Shown piece after piece: positions 20,938-29,479 of a stretch of DNA of 58,781 nucleotides. The translations under genes and the position numbers were made by a program. A model generated the notes under the pieces. The model did no database searches. It saw only the letters and a list, made by a program, of their open reading frames with translations, and was not told the DNA's origin. Each line of letters starts with the position of its first letter. The first letter of the stretch is position 1. Where the stretch lies: contig NZ_KE384028.1 of NCBI RefSeq assembly GCF_000423525.1, positions 1 through 58,781 on the forward strand. Direction: 5' to 3'. This DNA is from Proteocatella sphenisci DSM 23131 (GTDB lineage: Bacteria; Bacillota; Clostridia; Peptostreptococcales; Filifactoraceae).

Positions 20938-22299
20938 ATGAGAATTGTAATCGTAGGCGACGGAAAAGTAGGATATGCTTTAACTGAACAGCTTTCAAAA
21001 GAAGGTCATGATGTTTTTGTAATAGACAGCAATCCAAAAGTGTTACAAAACTCCATGGAAACTCTCGATGTAATGGTGCTTGAGGGGAATGGGGTAAGTC
21101 TTAATGTGCAGATTGAGGCAGGCGTTCCAGAAAGTGATGTTCTTATTGCGGCTACGTCTGCGGATGAAACAAATCTTCTGTGTTGTATTATAGCCAAGAA
21201 ACTTGGCTGCAAACATACTATAGCAAGAGTAAGAAATCCCGAGTATGCAGATCATACAGAATTTCTTAAAACGGATCTTGGACTTTCGATGACAATAAAT
21301 CCTGAAAGAAGAGCAGCCAAAGAGATGTTCAGGCTCCTTCAGTTTCCAGATTTCTTAAAAAGAGACTCATTTGTAAGGGGGCGAGTAGAACTTATAGAGC
21401 TCAAAATAAAAGAAAAAAGTCCCATGCTTGGAATGAAGCTGAGTGATTTATATTCGACCGCAAAGGTAAAAGTGCTTGTGTGCACGGTTGAAAGAAAAGG
21501 TGAGATAAATGTACCGACCGGAGACTTTGTTTTTCAACAAGATGACAAGATAACAGTCGCTGCTCAGACCATAGATCTGGTTACTCTTATAAAAAACCTT
21601 AAAATCAGAAATTACAAAATTAATGAAGTCATCATAATAGGTGGTAGTAATATAGCGGTTTACCTTTCAGAGCTCCTAATTGAGAGCGATGTTGAGGTAA
21701 AGATAATTGAAAAAGATTATAATAGATGTCTACTGCTTGCAGATTTGGTTTCAGATGCGCTTATAATTCACGGAGATGGATCTGTTAAAGAAACTCTTTC
21801 CTCAGAAGGTCTTCAAAATACCGATGCTCTTATAACGCTGACAAACATAGATGAAGAAAATATAATTTTATCAATGTATGCGAATCATCTTGGAGTTCCC
21901 AAGACCATAACCAAGGTAAATCGTATCGAATACAGTGAGATATTCCGGGAAAAGGGAGTAGATACAATGGTAAGCCCAAAGCTTCTTACAGCAAGTGAGA
22001 TAGTAAGATACGTCAGATCCATAGACAATAACGCAGAAAATGCTGTGCTCAATCTTTACAGCATTGCCAATGGAAAGGCAGAGGCTCTGGAATTTCAGGT
22101 AGACGATACCATAAAAAATACAAATGTAACCCTGACCAAGATGAATCTAAAAAAAGGGATATTGATTGTAGCTATATCGAGAAAGGGTAAGATAATAATA
22201 CCTACAGGTAATGATGTAATAAAAATTGGAGATCTTGTGGTGATAGTAACTGATTTATCGCACAGAATACACCATCTGAATGAAATGTTCCAAAATTAA
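20938..22299 (+). CDS. trkA: Trk/Ktr potassium uptake regulatory subunit TrkA
   Basis: This 453-residue peripheral membrane protein gates the TrkH potassium channel in response to NAD(H)/nucleotides. It is a tandem duplication: RCK (TrkA-N) domains begin at residue 1 (MRIVIVGDGKVGYALTEQL) and near residue 225 (VIIIGGSNIAVYLSELL), each followed by a TrkA-C domain. The second nucleotide loop is less canonical (GGSNIA). It is followed 29 bases later by trkH. Confidence 0.94.
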   Translation: MRIVIVGDGKVGYALTEQLSKEGHDVFVIDSNPKVLQNSMETLDVMVLEGNGVSLNVQIEAGVPESDVLIAATSADETNLLCCIIAKKLGCKHTIARVRNPEYADHTEFLKTDLGLSMTINPERRAAKEMFRLLQFPDFLKRDSFVRGRVELIELKIKEKSPMLGMKLSDLYSTAKVKVLVCTVERKGEINVPTGDFVFQQDDKITVAAQTIDLVTLIKNLKIRNYKINEVIIIGGSNIAVYLSELLIESDVEVKIIEKDYNRCLLLADLVSDALIIHGDGSVKETLSSEGLQNTDALITLTNIDEENIILSMYANHLGVPKTITKVNRIEYSEIFREKGVDTMVSPKLLTASEIVRYVRSIDNNAENAVLNLYSIANGKAEALEFQVDDTIKNTNVTLTKMNLKKGILIVAISRKGKIIIPTGNDVIKIGDLVVIVTDLSHRIHHLNEMFQN

Positions 22300-22328
22300 T
22301 TAAAAAAACAATCAAAAAGGAAATAAAA

Positions 22329-23786
22329 ATGAATATAAAAATGATAATGTACCTGATATCATGGATACTTAAAATAGAAGCAGCCTTTATGATTCCACCG
22401 CTTTTGATAGCAATAGCGGGCAAAGAAAGAGAAGCCTTTACTGGATTTCTTGCCGCTATAATAGTAACATTGATAATGAGCGCGATAATTTCATTCAACA
22501 AACCCCAAAAGTATATTTTTTACGCGAGAGAAGGTTTTGTGACAGTTGCCTTGTCATGGATACTTATGTCTTTTTTTGGATGTCTGCCTTTTTATATAAG
22601 TGGGCAGATACCAGGTCTCATAAATAGTTTTTTTGAAACGGTATCAGGATTTACGACTACAGGTTCAAGCATACTGACCGAAATAGAAACCCTCGACAGG
22701 AGTATTCTCTACTGGAGAAGCTTTACAAACTGGCTTGGAGGTATGGGAGTACTTGTATTTTTGTTGGCCATAATCCCGCTGACCAAGGGAAAGGGCCACT
22801 CTCTGCACCTTCTTAGAGCAGAAAGTCCAGGGCCTGTGGTGGACAAGCTTGTACCCAAGTTGCAAAAAAGTGCAAAATTGCTCTACGGTATATATGTAAC
22901 TCTTACAGTAGTTCAGATGGTACTGCTTATGGCAGGCGGAATGCCGGGTTTTGACAGTGTGGTGGCATCGTTTTCCACAGCTGGAACTGGAGGGTTTGCA
23001 ATAAAAAATGCCAGTATAGCTGCCTATGACAATTATTATATGCAAAGTGTAGTAACCGTATTCATGGTCTTGTTTGGAATAAACTTTAACGTTTTTTATC
23101 TGATACTTGCAGGTGAGTTTTCAGCAGCCTTTAGAAACGAAGAGCTCAAGGTGTATCTTGGAATACTCTTTACAGCTATAGCGGTAATAACCTTAAACAC
23201 AAGAAGCTTTTATAATGGCTGGTTTGATGCCTTTCATCACGCAGCCTTCCAGAGCGCTTCTATAATGACCACTACAGGTTTTGCAACAGTAAACTTTGAC
23301 CTGTGGCCGGAGCTTTCAAGATATATACTTATAATGCTGATGTTTGTAGGTGCTTGCGCAGGATCCACAGGTGGTGGAATAAAGATATCAAGGATAATAA
23401 TACTTTTTAAATCGCTTAAGATAGAAATAGAAAAGATGATGCATCCAAACTCCGTAAAGGTAGTAAAGCTCAATAAAAAAACTATAACTGAACCTACAAT
23501 AAGGGGTGTAAATGTTTTTATGATAGCATATACGGCAATAGTCGTATTTTCTATACTTATAATAAGTGTGGATAACTTCAGTTTTGAAACCACGGTTACT
23601 TCTGTAATAGCATGTATAAATAATATAGGACCAGGACTTGATATGGTAGGTCCTTCGGGAAATTTTTCTGAGTTTTCAGATGTCAGCAAACTCGTACTGT
23701 GTATGAATATGCTACTGGGAAGACTGGAAATATTCCCTTTGATAATGCTTTTTGCACCGAGTACATGGAAACAGTCAGCGAGATAA
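22329..23786 (+). CDS. trkH: Trk-type potassium uptake membrane protein TrkH
   Basis: This 485-residue integral membrane protein is the potassium-translocating subunit. Pore-loop segments can be seen as SGFTTTGSSIL, FSTAGTGGFA and TGFATVNFD with the repeated Thr/Gly selectivity pattern, in a protein of about ten hydrophobic helices. It is cotranscribed with trkA and ends in a bidirectional terminator shared with the convergent sigma-54 activator gene. Confidence 0.94.
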   Translation: MNIKMIMYLISWILKIEAAFMIPPLLIAIAGKEREAFTGFLAAIIVTLIMSAIISFNKPQKYIFYAREGFVTVALSWILMSFFGCLPFYISGQIPGLINSFFETVSGFTTTGSSILTEIETLDRSILYWRSFTNWLGGMGVLVFLLAIIPLTKGKGHSLHLLRAESPGPVVDKLVPKLQKSAKLLYGIYVTLTVVQMVLLMAGGMPGFDSVVASFSTAGTGGFAIKNASIAAYDNYYMQSVVTVFMVLFGINFNVFYLILAGEFSAAFRNEELKVYLGILFTAIAVITLNTRSFYNGWFDAFHHAAFQSASIMTTTGFATVNFDLWPELSRYILIMLMFVGACAGSTGGGIKISRIIILFKSLKIEIEKMMHPNSVKVVKLNKKTITEPTIRGVNVFMIAYTAIVVFSILIISVDNFSFETTVTSVIACINNIGPGLDMVGPSGNFSEFSDVSKLVLCMNMLLGRLEIFPLIMLFAPSTWKQSAR

Positions 23787-23789
23787 AAT

Positions 23790-23829
23790 ACAAAAGGTAT
23801 ACCGGCAATAAGGCTGGTATACCTTTTGT
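23790..23829. terminator. Bidirectional terminator between trkH and the sigma-54 activator gene
   Basis: ACAAAAGGTATACC at 23790-23803 pairs perfectly with its complement at 23816-23829 over a 12-base loop. A/T runs on both sides let it end transcription from trkH (plus) and from the activator gene (minus), whose stop is 12 bases away. Confidence 0.85.
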
Positions 23830-23840
23830 ATTCACTAAAT

Positions 23841-25232
23841 CTACCTTATATCGTATTTCCTCAGCTTGTGCTGAAGCGTCTGCCTCTTTATCTTGAGAGC
23901 ATCTGCAGTTTTTGTAATGTTGCGTCCACTTTCGGCATAAAGAGTATAAATAATGTCTTTTTCTATGGAATCTACAATATTCATGAGCCCCATTTCTTTA
24001 ACATCATTTTTGTAATCTATGGTATTTTTCTTAAACTCAGAAACAGAATGTATATTTACAAAGCTATCACTTATTACGTGTTCGTCATCAAGAAGAGATA
24101 TGGCACCAACTATGATGTTTTCGAGTTCTCTTATATTACCGGGATAATCATGAGCAAGGAGCTTTTCTTTTGCCTTATCAGAAAGTATCCAGACATCTTT
24201 ATTCAATTTTTCATTATATTTTTCAATGAACTTCTCACACAAAGGCATTATGTCATCTTTTCGCTCTCTTAAGGGAGGAATGTTGATAGATATGATATTA
24301 AGCCTGTAAAAAAGGTCTTTTCGAATCTTTCCACTGTTTATTATTACATCAGCAGGTTCGTTGCTTGAAGCTATTATCCTTACATCTATAGGTATATCTT
24401 TAGTACCACCAATCCTGCGTACATAGCCCTCTTGAAGTACTCTTAAAAGTTTGGCCTGAGTGTCATAGGGCATGGAATTGATTTCATCAAGAAGGAGCGT
24501 GCCGCCACTGGCCTGCTCAAAAAGTCCTTCACGATCAACGGCACCCGTAAAACCACCCTTATCTGTACCAAATAAAAGACCCTCGAGAAGGCTGTCTGGT
24601 ATGGCAGCGCAGTTTTGAGCAATAAAGGGCCTGGTTTTTCTTATACCATCAAAATGTATACTTTGGGCAATAAGTTCCTTACCAGTTCCAGTCTCCCCAT
24701 ATATAAAAACTGATGCATCTGTCTTGCTGGCTCTTTTTGCGATTTCTAGAGTTTTTTTAAAGGCCTTGCTTCCCCCTGTGATATTATGGAATCTGTACTG
24801 CTTTATACGGAGATTCTTGTTTTCAGAAGGTTGATGAATATCTTTTTGAAGTTCAAGAATAGTATCAGTCATTTCTTTTATCTGGGTTATATTTTGGGCA
24901 ATTTCAAGTGCGGCAACAACTTTGTTATCATCTATTATGGGAATTGTAGTATTAATAGTGGTTATTTCTTTCCCATATTTATTGATATATGCCTGATTTT
25001 TGTTTTCTATGACAGTTCGAGTATTAAGACTTTTAAGGAGAGTACTGTCTTCAACATCTTTGAACACATCTTGAAAAGGCTTGTTTATCACTTCCTTGCC
25101 AGTTAGTTTTTCAAGATCAGCCATACGTTCGTTGTATATTATAGTTTTACCATCGCTGTCAATGACATGGACACCCTCATGGATATATCGTATAAGCTCC
25201 ATAAATAGCATTTTATATTCTTTTAGTTTCAT
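23841..25232 (-). CDS. Sigma-54-dependent transcriptional activator, PAS type (RocR/AcoR-like)
   Basis: This 463-residue enhancer-binding protein opens promoters held by sigma-54 RNA polymerase. An N-terminal PAS domain (about residues 10-120) would sense a ligand. The AAA+ domain starts near 150 with Walker A GETGTGKE and Walker B-like GGTLLLDEIN. The sigma-54 contact loop reads GGFTGA rather than the usual GAFTGA. A C-terminal Fis-type helix-turn-helix (RNITKTADALKIKRQTLQHKL) binds DNA. GGAGGT lies before the ATG on the minus strand. The ornithine operon on the opposite strand 1.3 kb away has a -24/-12 promoter and paired palindromes, so this protein is its likely activator. The architecture is that of amino-acid catabolism regulators such as RocR; the target is inferred. 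Confidence 0.9.
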   Translation of the reverse strand: MKLKEYKMLFMELIRYIHEGVHVIDSDGKTIIYNERMADLEKLTGKEVINKPFQDVFKDVEDSTLLKSLNTRTVIENKNQAYINKYGKEITTINTTIPIIDDNKVVAALEIAQNITQIKEMTDTILELQKDIHQPSENKNLRIKQYRFHNITGGSKAFKKTLEIAKRASKTDASVFIYGETGTGKELIAQSIHFDGIRKTRPFIAQNCAAIPDSLLEGLLFGTDKGGFTGAVDREGLFEQASGGTLLLDEINSMPYDTQAKLLRVLQEGYVRRIGGTKDIPIDVRIIASSNEPADVIINSGKIRKDLFYRLNIISINIPPLRERKDDIMPLCEKFIEKYNEKLNKDVWILSDKAKEKLLAHDYPGNIRELENIIVGAISLLDDEHVISDSFVNIHSVSEFKKNTIDYKNDVKEMGLMNIVDSIEKDIIYTLYAESGRNITKTADALKIKRQTLQHKLRKYDIR

Positions 25233-25253
25233 ATTTGCATACCTCCAATTTTA

Positions 25254-25269
25254 GTATGATAAATCATAC
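25254..25269. promoter_or_regulatory. Inverted repeat between the activator gene and the VTT gene
   Basis: GTATGAT and ATCATAC are perfect 7-base arms separated by AA, in the 123-base divergent region between the sigma-54 activator (minus) and the VTT protein gene (plus). The position, 22 bases before the activator start codon, suits an operator or autoregulatory site. No known regulator is matched. Confidence 0.35.
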
Positions 25270-25355
25270 ACTAATATATTATCATAAAAAGAAGCGGATA
25301 TGGTATAATAAAATAAGGATTATACTTATAAAAGTCAAGAGAAAGGAAAGAAAAT

Positions 25356-26087
25356 TTGAGATTTAACAAAGACAAAGAAGTCAGTAAAAAACGAATTGCC
25401 TTGTTAATTTCAGCAATGCTGATTTTTATAATATTCTCGGCATTTATTTCAGTAAAGTTATACCCACTTATTATAGCTATAGCCTCGAGTCCTGAAAAAA
25501 TGATGGAATTTAAGGCATGGATTGAATCCTATGGAATCTGGGGTGGTGTCATGCTTATGACATTACAGGTCTTGCAGGTAATAGTGTCAGTAGTTCCGGG
25601 CGGACCGGTCCAGATTCTTTTTGGACTTATATATGGAACCTGGAAGGGTCTCTTACTTAGTCTTATTGGAATGACCCTTGGATCAGTGACAGTGTTTTTT
25701 CTGGTAAGAGCTTTTAAATATAAATTCATAACTATGTTTATGAGCAAGGAAAAACTTGATGAATACAGGTTTCTCAAAGACTCCCCAAGGCTTGAAAAAA
25801 TCCTTGCTTTACTGTTTCTTATACCGGGAGTTCCCAAAGATACACTTGTATACTATGTCGGAATGACAGACTTAAATATAAAAAAATTCATATGGATAGT
25901 AGTACTTATGAGAATACCATCCATGATGTTTTCCAGTTTTATAGGAAACAACATAGGCATGGGAAATATGATGAGTAGCTTCTTGGTACTGTCGGCTCTT
26001 TGCCTGGCAGGATTGGCAGGAATGGTTTATAACAGATGTTTTATAAAAAAATCCAATGAAAAAAGTGCATATCAGCAAGTAATGTAA
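25356..26087 (+). CDS. TVP38/TMEM64 (VTT domain) membrane protein
   Basis: This 243-residue polytopic membrane protein of the DedA-related VTT superfamily has hydrophobic helices at about 15-40, 55-80, 85-115, 150-175 and 180-225. Family features are the re-entrant segment GGPVQILFGLIYG with GTWKGLLLSLIGMTLGS, and FLIPGVPKDTLVYYVG. Family members are linked to lipid or proton-coupled transport, but the substrate here is unknown. It starts with TTG at 25356 behind GAAAGGAAAG. It stands alone, with a perfect terminator after it. Confidence 0.85.
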   Translation: MRFNKDKEVSKKRIALLISAMLIFIIFSAFISVKLYPLIIAIASSPEKMMEFKAWIESYGIWGGVMLMTLQVLQVIVSVVPGGPVQILFGLIYGTWKGLLLSLIGMTLGSVTVFFLVRAFKYKFITMFMSKEKLDEYRFLKDSPRLEKILALLFLIPGVPKDTLVYYVGMTDLNIKKFIWIVVLMRIPSMMFSSFIGNNIGMGNMMSSFLVLSALCLAGLAGMVYNRCFIKKSNEKSAYQQVM

Positions 26088-26088
26088 A

Positions 26089-26137
26089 AACAAAGGATTA
26101 AGTGCAAAAATATTTGCACTTAATCCTTTGTTTTTTT
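26089..26137 (+). terminator. Rho-independent terminator of the VTT gene
   Basis: A stem of about 19 bp starts in AACAAAGGATTAAGTGCAAA and returns as TTTGCACTTAATCCTTTGTT, followed by a T-run. The A-rich 5' flank could make it work on both strands. Confidence 0.9.
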
Positions 26138-26148
26138 AAAAAAAATAA

Positions 26149-26162
26149 TGAAAACGTTTTAT
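26149..26162. promoter_or_regulatory. cre-like palindrome 1
   Basis: TGAAAACGTTTTAT matches the catabolite-responsive element consensus TGWAANCGNTNWCA at most positions, around the perfect core AAAACGTTTT (26151-26160). A second copy of the core lies at 26390-26399. CcpA binding is inference; no ccpA gene is in the window. Confidence 0.4.
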
Positions 26163-26312
26163 ATAGGAATAATTATGTTTGAATAAGGACAATATAGCGA
26201 ATATACTGAAAATTCAAGCTTACATATGATTTCTTAATTGTTTGATTCAAGAGGATAAAAGCTGAGAAAGACTTGAATTATAGGCATAATATATAAAAAA
26301 CCATATCAAAAC

Positions 26313-26348
26313 GCAAATATATTTGCTCTTTGATGCAAATATATTTGC
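26313..26348. promoter_or_regulatory. Twin palindromes, likely enhancer sites of the sigma-54 activator
   Basis: The perfect 14-base palindrome GCAAATATATTTGC occurs at 26313-26326 and again at 26335-26348, with centres 22 bp apart (about two helical turns). The pair lies 140-176 bp upstream of the -24 element at 26489. That geometry is typical of upstream activating sequences for sigma-54 enhancer-binding proteins, and the gene for such a protein is at 23841-25232. The binding partner is inferred. Confidence 0.7.
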
Positions 26349-26387
26349 TAAAATACGCAAAATTCACTAAAAAACAGGAAATGAACA

Positions 26388-26401
26388 AGAAAACGTTTTA
26401 C
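26388..26401. promoter_or_regulatory. cre-like palindrome 2
   Basis: AGAAAACGTTTTAC contains the same perfect core AAAACGTTTT (26390-26399) as the site at 26149. It lies between the presumed enhancer palindromes and the sigma-54 promoter, where a bound repressor could block loop formation. Identity as a CcpA site is uncertain. Confidence 0.4.
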
Positions 26402-26486
26402 CAAAATATTAACAAAAAGAATTTAAAGAGTCACAGACCTCTTAAAACAAAGCTTCCAAAAAAATGGACATATAAATTCTATGTTG

Positions 26487-26503
26487 TTGGCATACTACTT
26501 GCA
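26487..26503 (+). promoter_or_regulatory. Sigma-54 (-24/-12) promoter of the ornithine operon
   Basis: TTGGCATACTACTTGCA carries GG at 26489-26490 and GC at 26501-26502 with exactly 10 bases between, matching the TGGCAC-N5-TTGC consensus except for one base. The start of transcription would be near 26514, 47 bases before the ord ATG. Confidence 0.85.
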
Positions 26504-26560
26504 TATATAATTGGTGTTAAGAAATAATAATTTCGTAAAAAATTCAGGAGGATAATAAAA

Positions 26561-27622
26561 ATGGAAAATGTAAAAGTAATAATATGGGGACTTGGAGCAA
26601 TGGGAAGCGGAATGGCTGACATGCTTCTTAATAAAAAAGGCGTAGACATAGTTGGGGTAATCGGAAGAGGACCTAAAATAGGAACAAGCATGTTTGATTA
26701 TATTAAAACAGAAAAAGGAAACAGACCTGATGTTCTTCTTCAGTCAGAAGATGATTTACTTAAAGAAAAAGCAGCTGACGTTGTGCTTCTTTGTACAGAT
26801 TCATTTACAAAAGATGCTTTCCCAAAAATCAAAAAAGTTGTTGAGTGCAAGATGAACGTTGTTTCTTCAGCAGAAGAAATGGCTTTCCCAAAGGCGCAGA
26901 GCCCAGAGCTTGCAGCTGAGATTGATAAACTTGCAAAAGAAAACGGAGTATCTGTTCTTGGAACAGGAATCAACCCAGGACTAATCATGGACCTTCTTGT
27001 AGTATTAATGACAGGATGCTGTGAAGATGTGGAGAGCATAGTTGCAAGAAGAGTAAACAGCCTTTCACCATTTGGACCAGCGGTTATGCATGAGCAGGGA
27101 ATTGGTATAACTGTTGATGAGTTTAACAAAGGTGTTCAAGACGGAACTCTTGCAGGACATGTTGGATTCCACGAGTCAATTGGAATGGTAGCAGATGCTA
27201 TAGGCTGGAAACTAAGTGCACCAATAACTCAGTCAATGGAGCCAATAGTTACAGACGTAGACAGAAAATCTCCATACGGATTTGCAAAAGCTGGAGACGT
27301 TGCAGGTTGCGCAATGAAAGGATTCGGATACGTTGATGGAGAACTTAAGATAGAAATGGATCACCCACAGCAAATCGAGCCAGAGCAAGTAGGAATCCAA
27401 ACAGGAGACTATGTAATAATCAAAGGAACTCCAAACATAAACATGGTTAACAGCCCAGAGGTACCAGGTGGAATAGGAACAATCGCTATGTGCGTAAACA
27501 TGATTCCTCAGACTATCAATGCCAACCCAGGACTACACACTATGATAGACCTTCCAGTGCCAAGAGCTATAATGGGAGACATGAGAGACCTTATCTGCCC
27601 AGACAAAAAAGTAGTAAAATAA
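26561..27622 (+). CDS. ord: 2,4-diaminopentanoate dehydrogenase
   Basis: This 353-residue enzyme oxidatively deaminates (2R,4S)-2,4-diaminopentanoate to 2-amino-4-oxopentanoate with NAD(P)+, the third step of reductive-type ornithine breakdown. The Rossmann motif is VIIWGLGAMGSGMADMLL near residue 7, followed by a DapB-like catalytic domain with TGINPGLIMDLL and RRVNSLSPFG. The length and start match Ord from ornithine-fermenting clostridia. An AGGAGG site lies 9 bases before the ATG. It is the first gene after the sigma-54 promoter and is separated from ortA by a 124-base gap with a repeat structure. Confidence 0.95.
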   Translation: MENVKVIIWGLGAMGSGMADMLLNKKGVDIVGVIGRGPKIGTSMFDYIKTEKGNRPDVLLQSEDDLLKEKAADVVLLCTDSFTKDAFPKIKKVVECKMNVVSSAEEMAFPKAQSPELAAEIDKLAKENGVSVLGTGINPGLIMDLLVVLMTGCCEDVESIVARRVNSLSPFGPAVMHEQGIGITVDEFNKGVQDGTLAGHVGFHESIGMVADAIGWKLSAPITQSMEPIVTDVDRKSPYGFAKAGDVAGCAMKGFGYVDGELKIEMDHPQQIEPEQVGIQTGDYVIIKGTPNINMVNSPEVPGGIGTIAMCVNMIPQTINANPGLHTMIDLPVPRAIMGDMRDLICPDKKVVK

Positions 27623-27636
27623 TAGAAATGAACTTT

Positions 27637-27665
27637 GTAACGCGTTGCTAAAAGTAACGCGTTAC
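27637..27665. repeat. Tandem CGCG palindromes between ord and ortA
   Basis: Copy 1 (GTAACGCGTTGC, 27637-27648) and copy 2 (GTAACGCGTTAC, 27654-27665) are 17 bp apart. Copy 2 is a perfect 12-base palindrome and copy 1 differs at one base. Together they can also fold into one 12-bp RNA hairpin with a TAAAA loop. There is no T-run, so it is not a simple terminator. It may stabilise or process the ord mRNA end, or be an operator for the downstream genes. Confidence 0.55.
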
Positions 27666-27746
27666 TGCTATGAATTGCATTTGAGAAATAAATAACATTT
27701 AAGTTGTGTTTATTATTTGAGATGTTGTTAAGAAAGAGGTAAAGAA

Positions 27747-28046
27747 ATGGTAAAAAAAGGTGAATGGGTAATAATACACAGAAACATTCTGACACCAGAG
27801 CAGAGAGCTCCTCAGGTACCAGATGACACAAAAAAAGTTCCACTGGAAATGTGGGTTAAGGGATATTTAAACGCTGATGCAAAAATCGGTGACGAGGTAG
27901 AAATTACTACAAGAACAAAAAGAGTAGAAACAGGAACTCTTCTTGAAGTTAATCCATACTACAAGCATGACTTTGGAAAGTTCGTGCCAGAGCTTAACAT
28001 AATAAGCGAACAAGTAAGAGATGTACTTTTTGGAGGTGAAATATAA
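27747..28046 (+). CDS. ortA: 2-amino-4-oxopentanoate thiolase, alpha subunit
   Basis: This 99-residue small subunit, with OrtB, cleaves 2-amino-4-oxopentanoate with CoA to acetyl-CoA and alanine. The sequence KKGEWVIIHRNILTPEQRAP, WVKGYL and the end VPELNIISEQVRDVLFGGE match OrtA. An AAGAGGT site precedes the ATG. The stop and the ortB start share an A (TAATG), implying translational coupling and balanced subunits. Confidence 0.93.
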   Translation: MVKKGEWVIIHRNILTPEQRAPQVPDDTKKVPLEMWVKGYLNADAKIGDEVEITTRTKRVETGTLLEVNPYYKHDFGKFVPELNIISEQVRDVLFGGEI

Positions 28047-29452
28047 TGAATAGAGATAACACTTACAGCGCAGTAATGGCAAGAAAGCCTGAAATAATGA
28101 AAGCATCTGTAGGAATAGACTACAGTGTATTTGAAAGTGGTTCAATTTCATTTGACTATGAGAGAATGATGAAAGAAACTGGATATACTCTAGCTGAAAT
28201 GCAAGATATTCAGTATTCAACAGGAGTAGGTAACACACCTATACTCGAGCTTAAAAATATAACAGCACTTGCAAGAAAGTTTGCTCCACAAGGAAAAGGC
28301 GCTAGAATATTTATAAAAGACGAAGCAGCAAATCCGTCAGGATCATTCAAGGCAAGAAGAGCAGCCAACGCAGTATACCATGCAAAAAAACTTGGATACA
28401 AGGGTGTAATTGCAGCAACTAGTGGAAACTACGGCGCAGCAGTGGCTTCTCAGGCAGCAATGCAGGGACTTAAATGCATAGTAGTTCAGGAATGTTATGA
28501 TTCAAAAGGACTAGGACAGCCTGAAATAATAGAAAAAGCAAGAAAATGTGAGGCTCTTGGAGCAGAAGTAGTTCAACTTACAGTAGGACCAGAGCTTTTC
28601 TATAAATTCCTTCTTCTTCTTGAAGAAACAGGATACTTTAATGCATCCCTTTACACTCCATTTGGAATAGCAGGAGTTGAAACTCTTGGATATGAAATAG
28701 CAATGCAGTGCAGAGAAAAATACGGAAAAGACCCAGATGTAGTGGTTTGTACAAATGCAGGAGGAGGAAACCTTACTGGAACAGCAAGGGGACTGATCAA
28801 AGCAGGAGCAAAATCTGAGATAGTAGCAGCAAGTGTAAGTCTTAAAGGACTTCATATGGCATCAGATGAGCAGTTTAACAAAAAATCATTTACAACAGGA
28901 CATACAGGATTTGGAATTCCATTTACAACATGGCCAGACAGATCAGACGTTCCAAGATCAGCAGCAAGACCACTGAGATACATGGACAGATATGTTACAG
29001 TTACTCAGGGTGAAGTATTCTACATGACAGAAACTCTTGCCAGCCTTGAAGGCCTTGAAAAAGGACCAGCAGGAAATACGGCTCTTGCAGCAGCATTTTC
29101 AATAGCACAGGAAATGGATCAGGATCAGATTATCCTTGTTCAAGAAACTGAGTACACAGGAGCTGGAAAACATATTCAGCCACAGCTTGCATTTGCAAAA
29201 GAAAATGGCATCGAAATAATTTTTGGAAACCCAGCTGAAGAAGTACCAGGAAAAAATATAATTTTGCCAGCTCATCCATCAATGATAAAAGTAAAAGACA
29301 GCGACATGGCTAAACTTAGAAGATCACTTGTAAAAAATGCGCTTGAAATGACAGGAAAAACTCCAACAGAAGAAGATGTTGAGTTCCTTGCAAAAGAAAC
29401 AAAATCAGATGTAGAATTTGTTAAAAACGCTATCAGTGAACTGAAAAAATAA
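28046..29452 (+). CDS. ortB: 2-amino-4-oxopentanoate thiolase, beta subunit (PLP)
   Basis: This 468-residue catalytic subunit belongs to PLP fold type II (threonine synthase-like). The PLP lysine is in NPSGSFKARRAANAVYHAKK, the phosphate-binding loop is ATSGNYGAAVASQAA, and the glycine-rich loop is CTNAGGGNLTGTARG. A thiolase built on a PLP fold rather than a Cys thiolase is characteristic of this pathway. It overlaps ortA by one base and is followed by oraS after 27 bases with an AGGAGG site. Confidence 0.95.
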   Translation: MNRDNTYSAVMARKPEIMKASVGIDYSVFESGSISFDYERMMKETGYTLAEMQDIQYSTGVGNTPILELKNITALARKFAPQGKGARIFIKDEAANPSGSFKARRAANAVYHAKKLGYKGVIAATSGNYGAAVASQAAMQGLKCIVVQECYDSKGLGQPEIIEKARKCEALGAEVVQLTVGPELFYKFLLLLEETGYFNASLYTPFGIAGVETLGYEIAMQCREKYGKDPDVVVCTNAGGGNLTGTARGLIKAGAKSEIVAASVSLKGLHMASDEQFNKKSFTTGHTGFGIPFTTWPDRSDVPRSAARPLRYMDRYVTVTQGEVFYMTETLASLEGLEKGPAGNTALAAAFSIAQEMDQDQIILVQETEYTGAGKHIQPQLAFAKENGIEIIFGNPAEEVPGKNIILPAHPSMIKVKDSDMAKLRRSLVKNALEMTGKTPTEEDVEFLAKETKSDVEFVKNAISELKK

Positions 29453-29479
29453 TAAGTTAAAACAGGAGGAGATATATCA

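Larger units (their letters stand above)
26138..26560 (+). other. Regulatory region upstream of the ornithine operon, no protein gene supported
   Basis: This 423-base stretch is about 75 percent A+T or more by eye. It holds two AAAACGTTTT palindromes, two GCAAATATATTTGC palindromes, a -24/-12 promoter and an AGGAGG ribosome site before ord; each is listed separately. A 65-codon open frame at 26330-26527 is not called because it overlaps the promoter and has no family features. Confidence 0.7.

Noticed and set aside
26330-26527. 65-codon open frame upstream of ord, Lys-rich
   Set aside because: It begins inside the second enhancer palindrome, overlaps the sigma-54 promoter, has no ribosome site and shows no recognisable family features.
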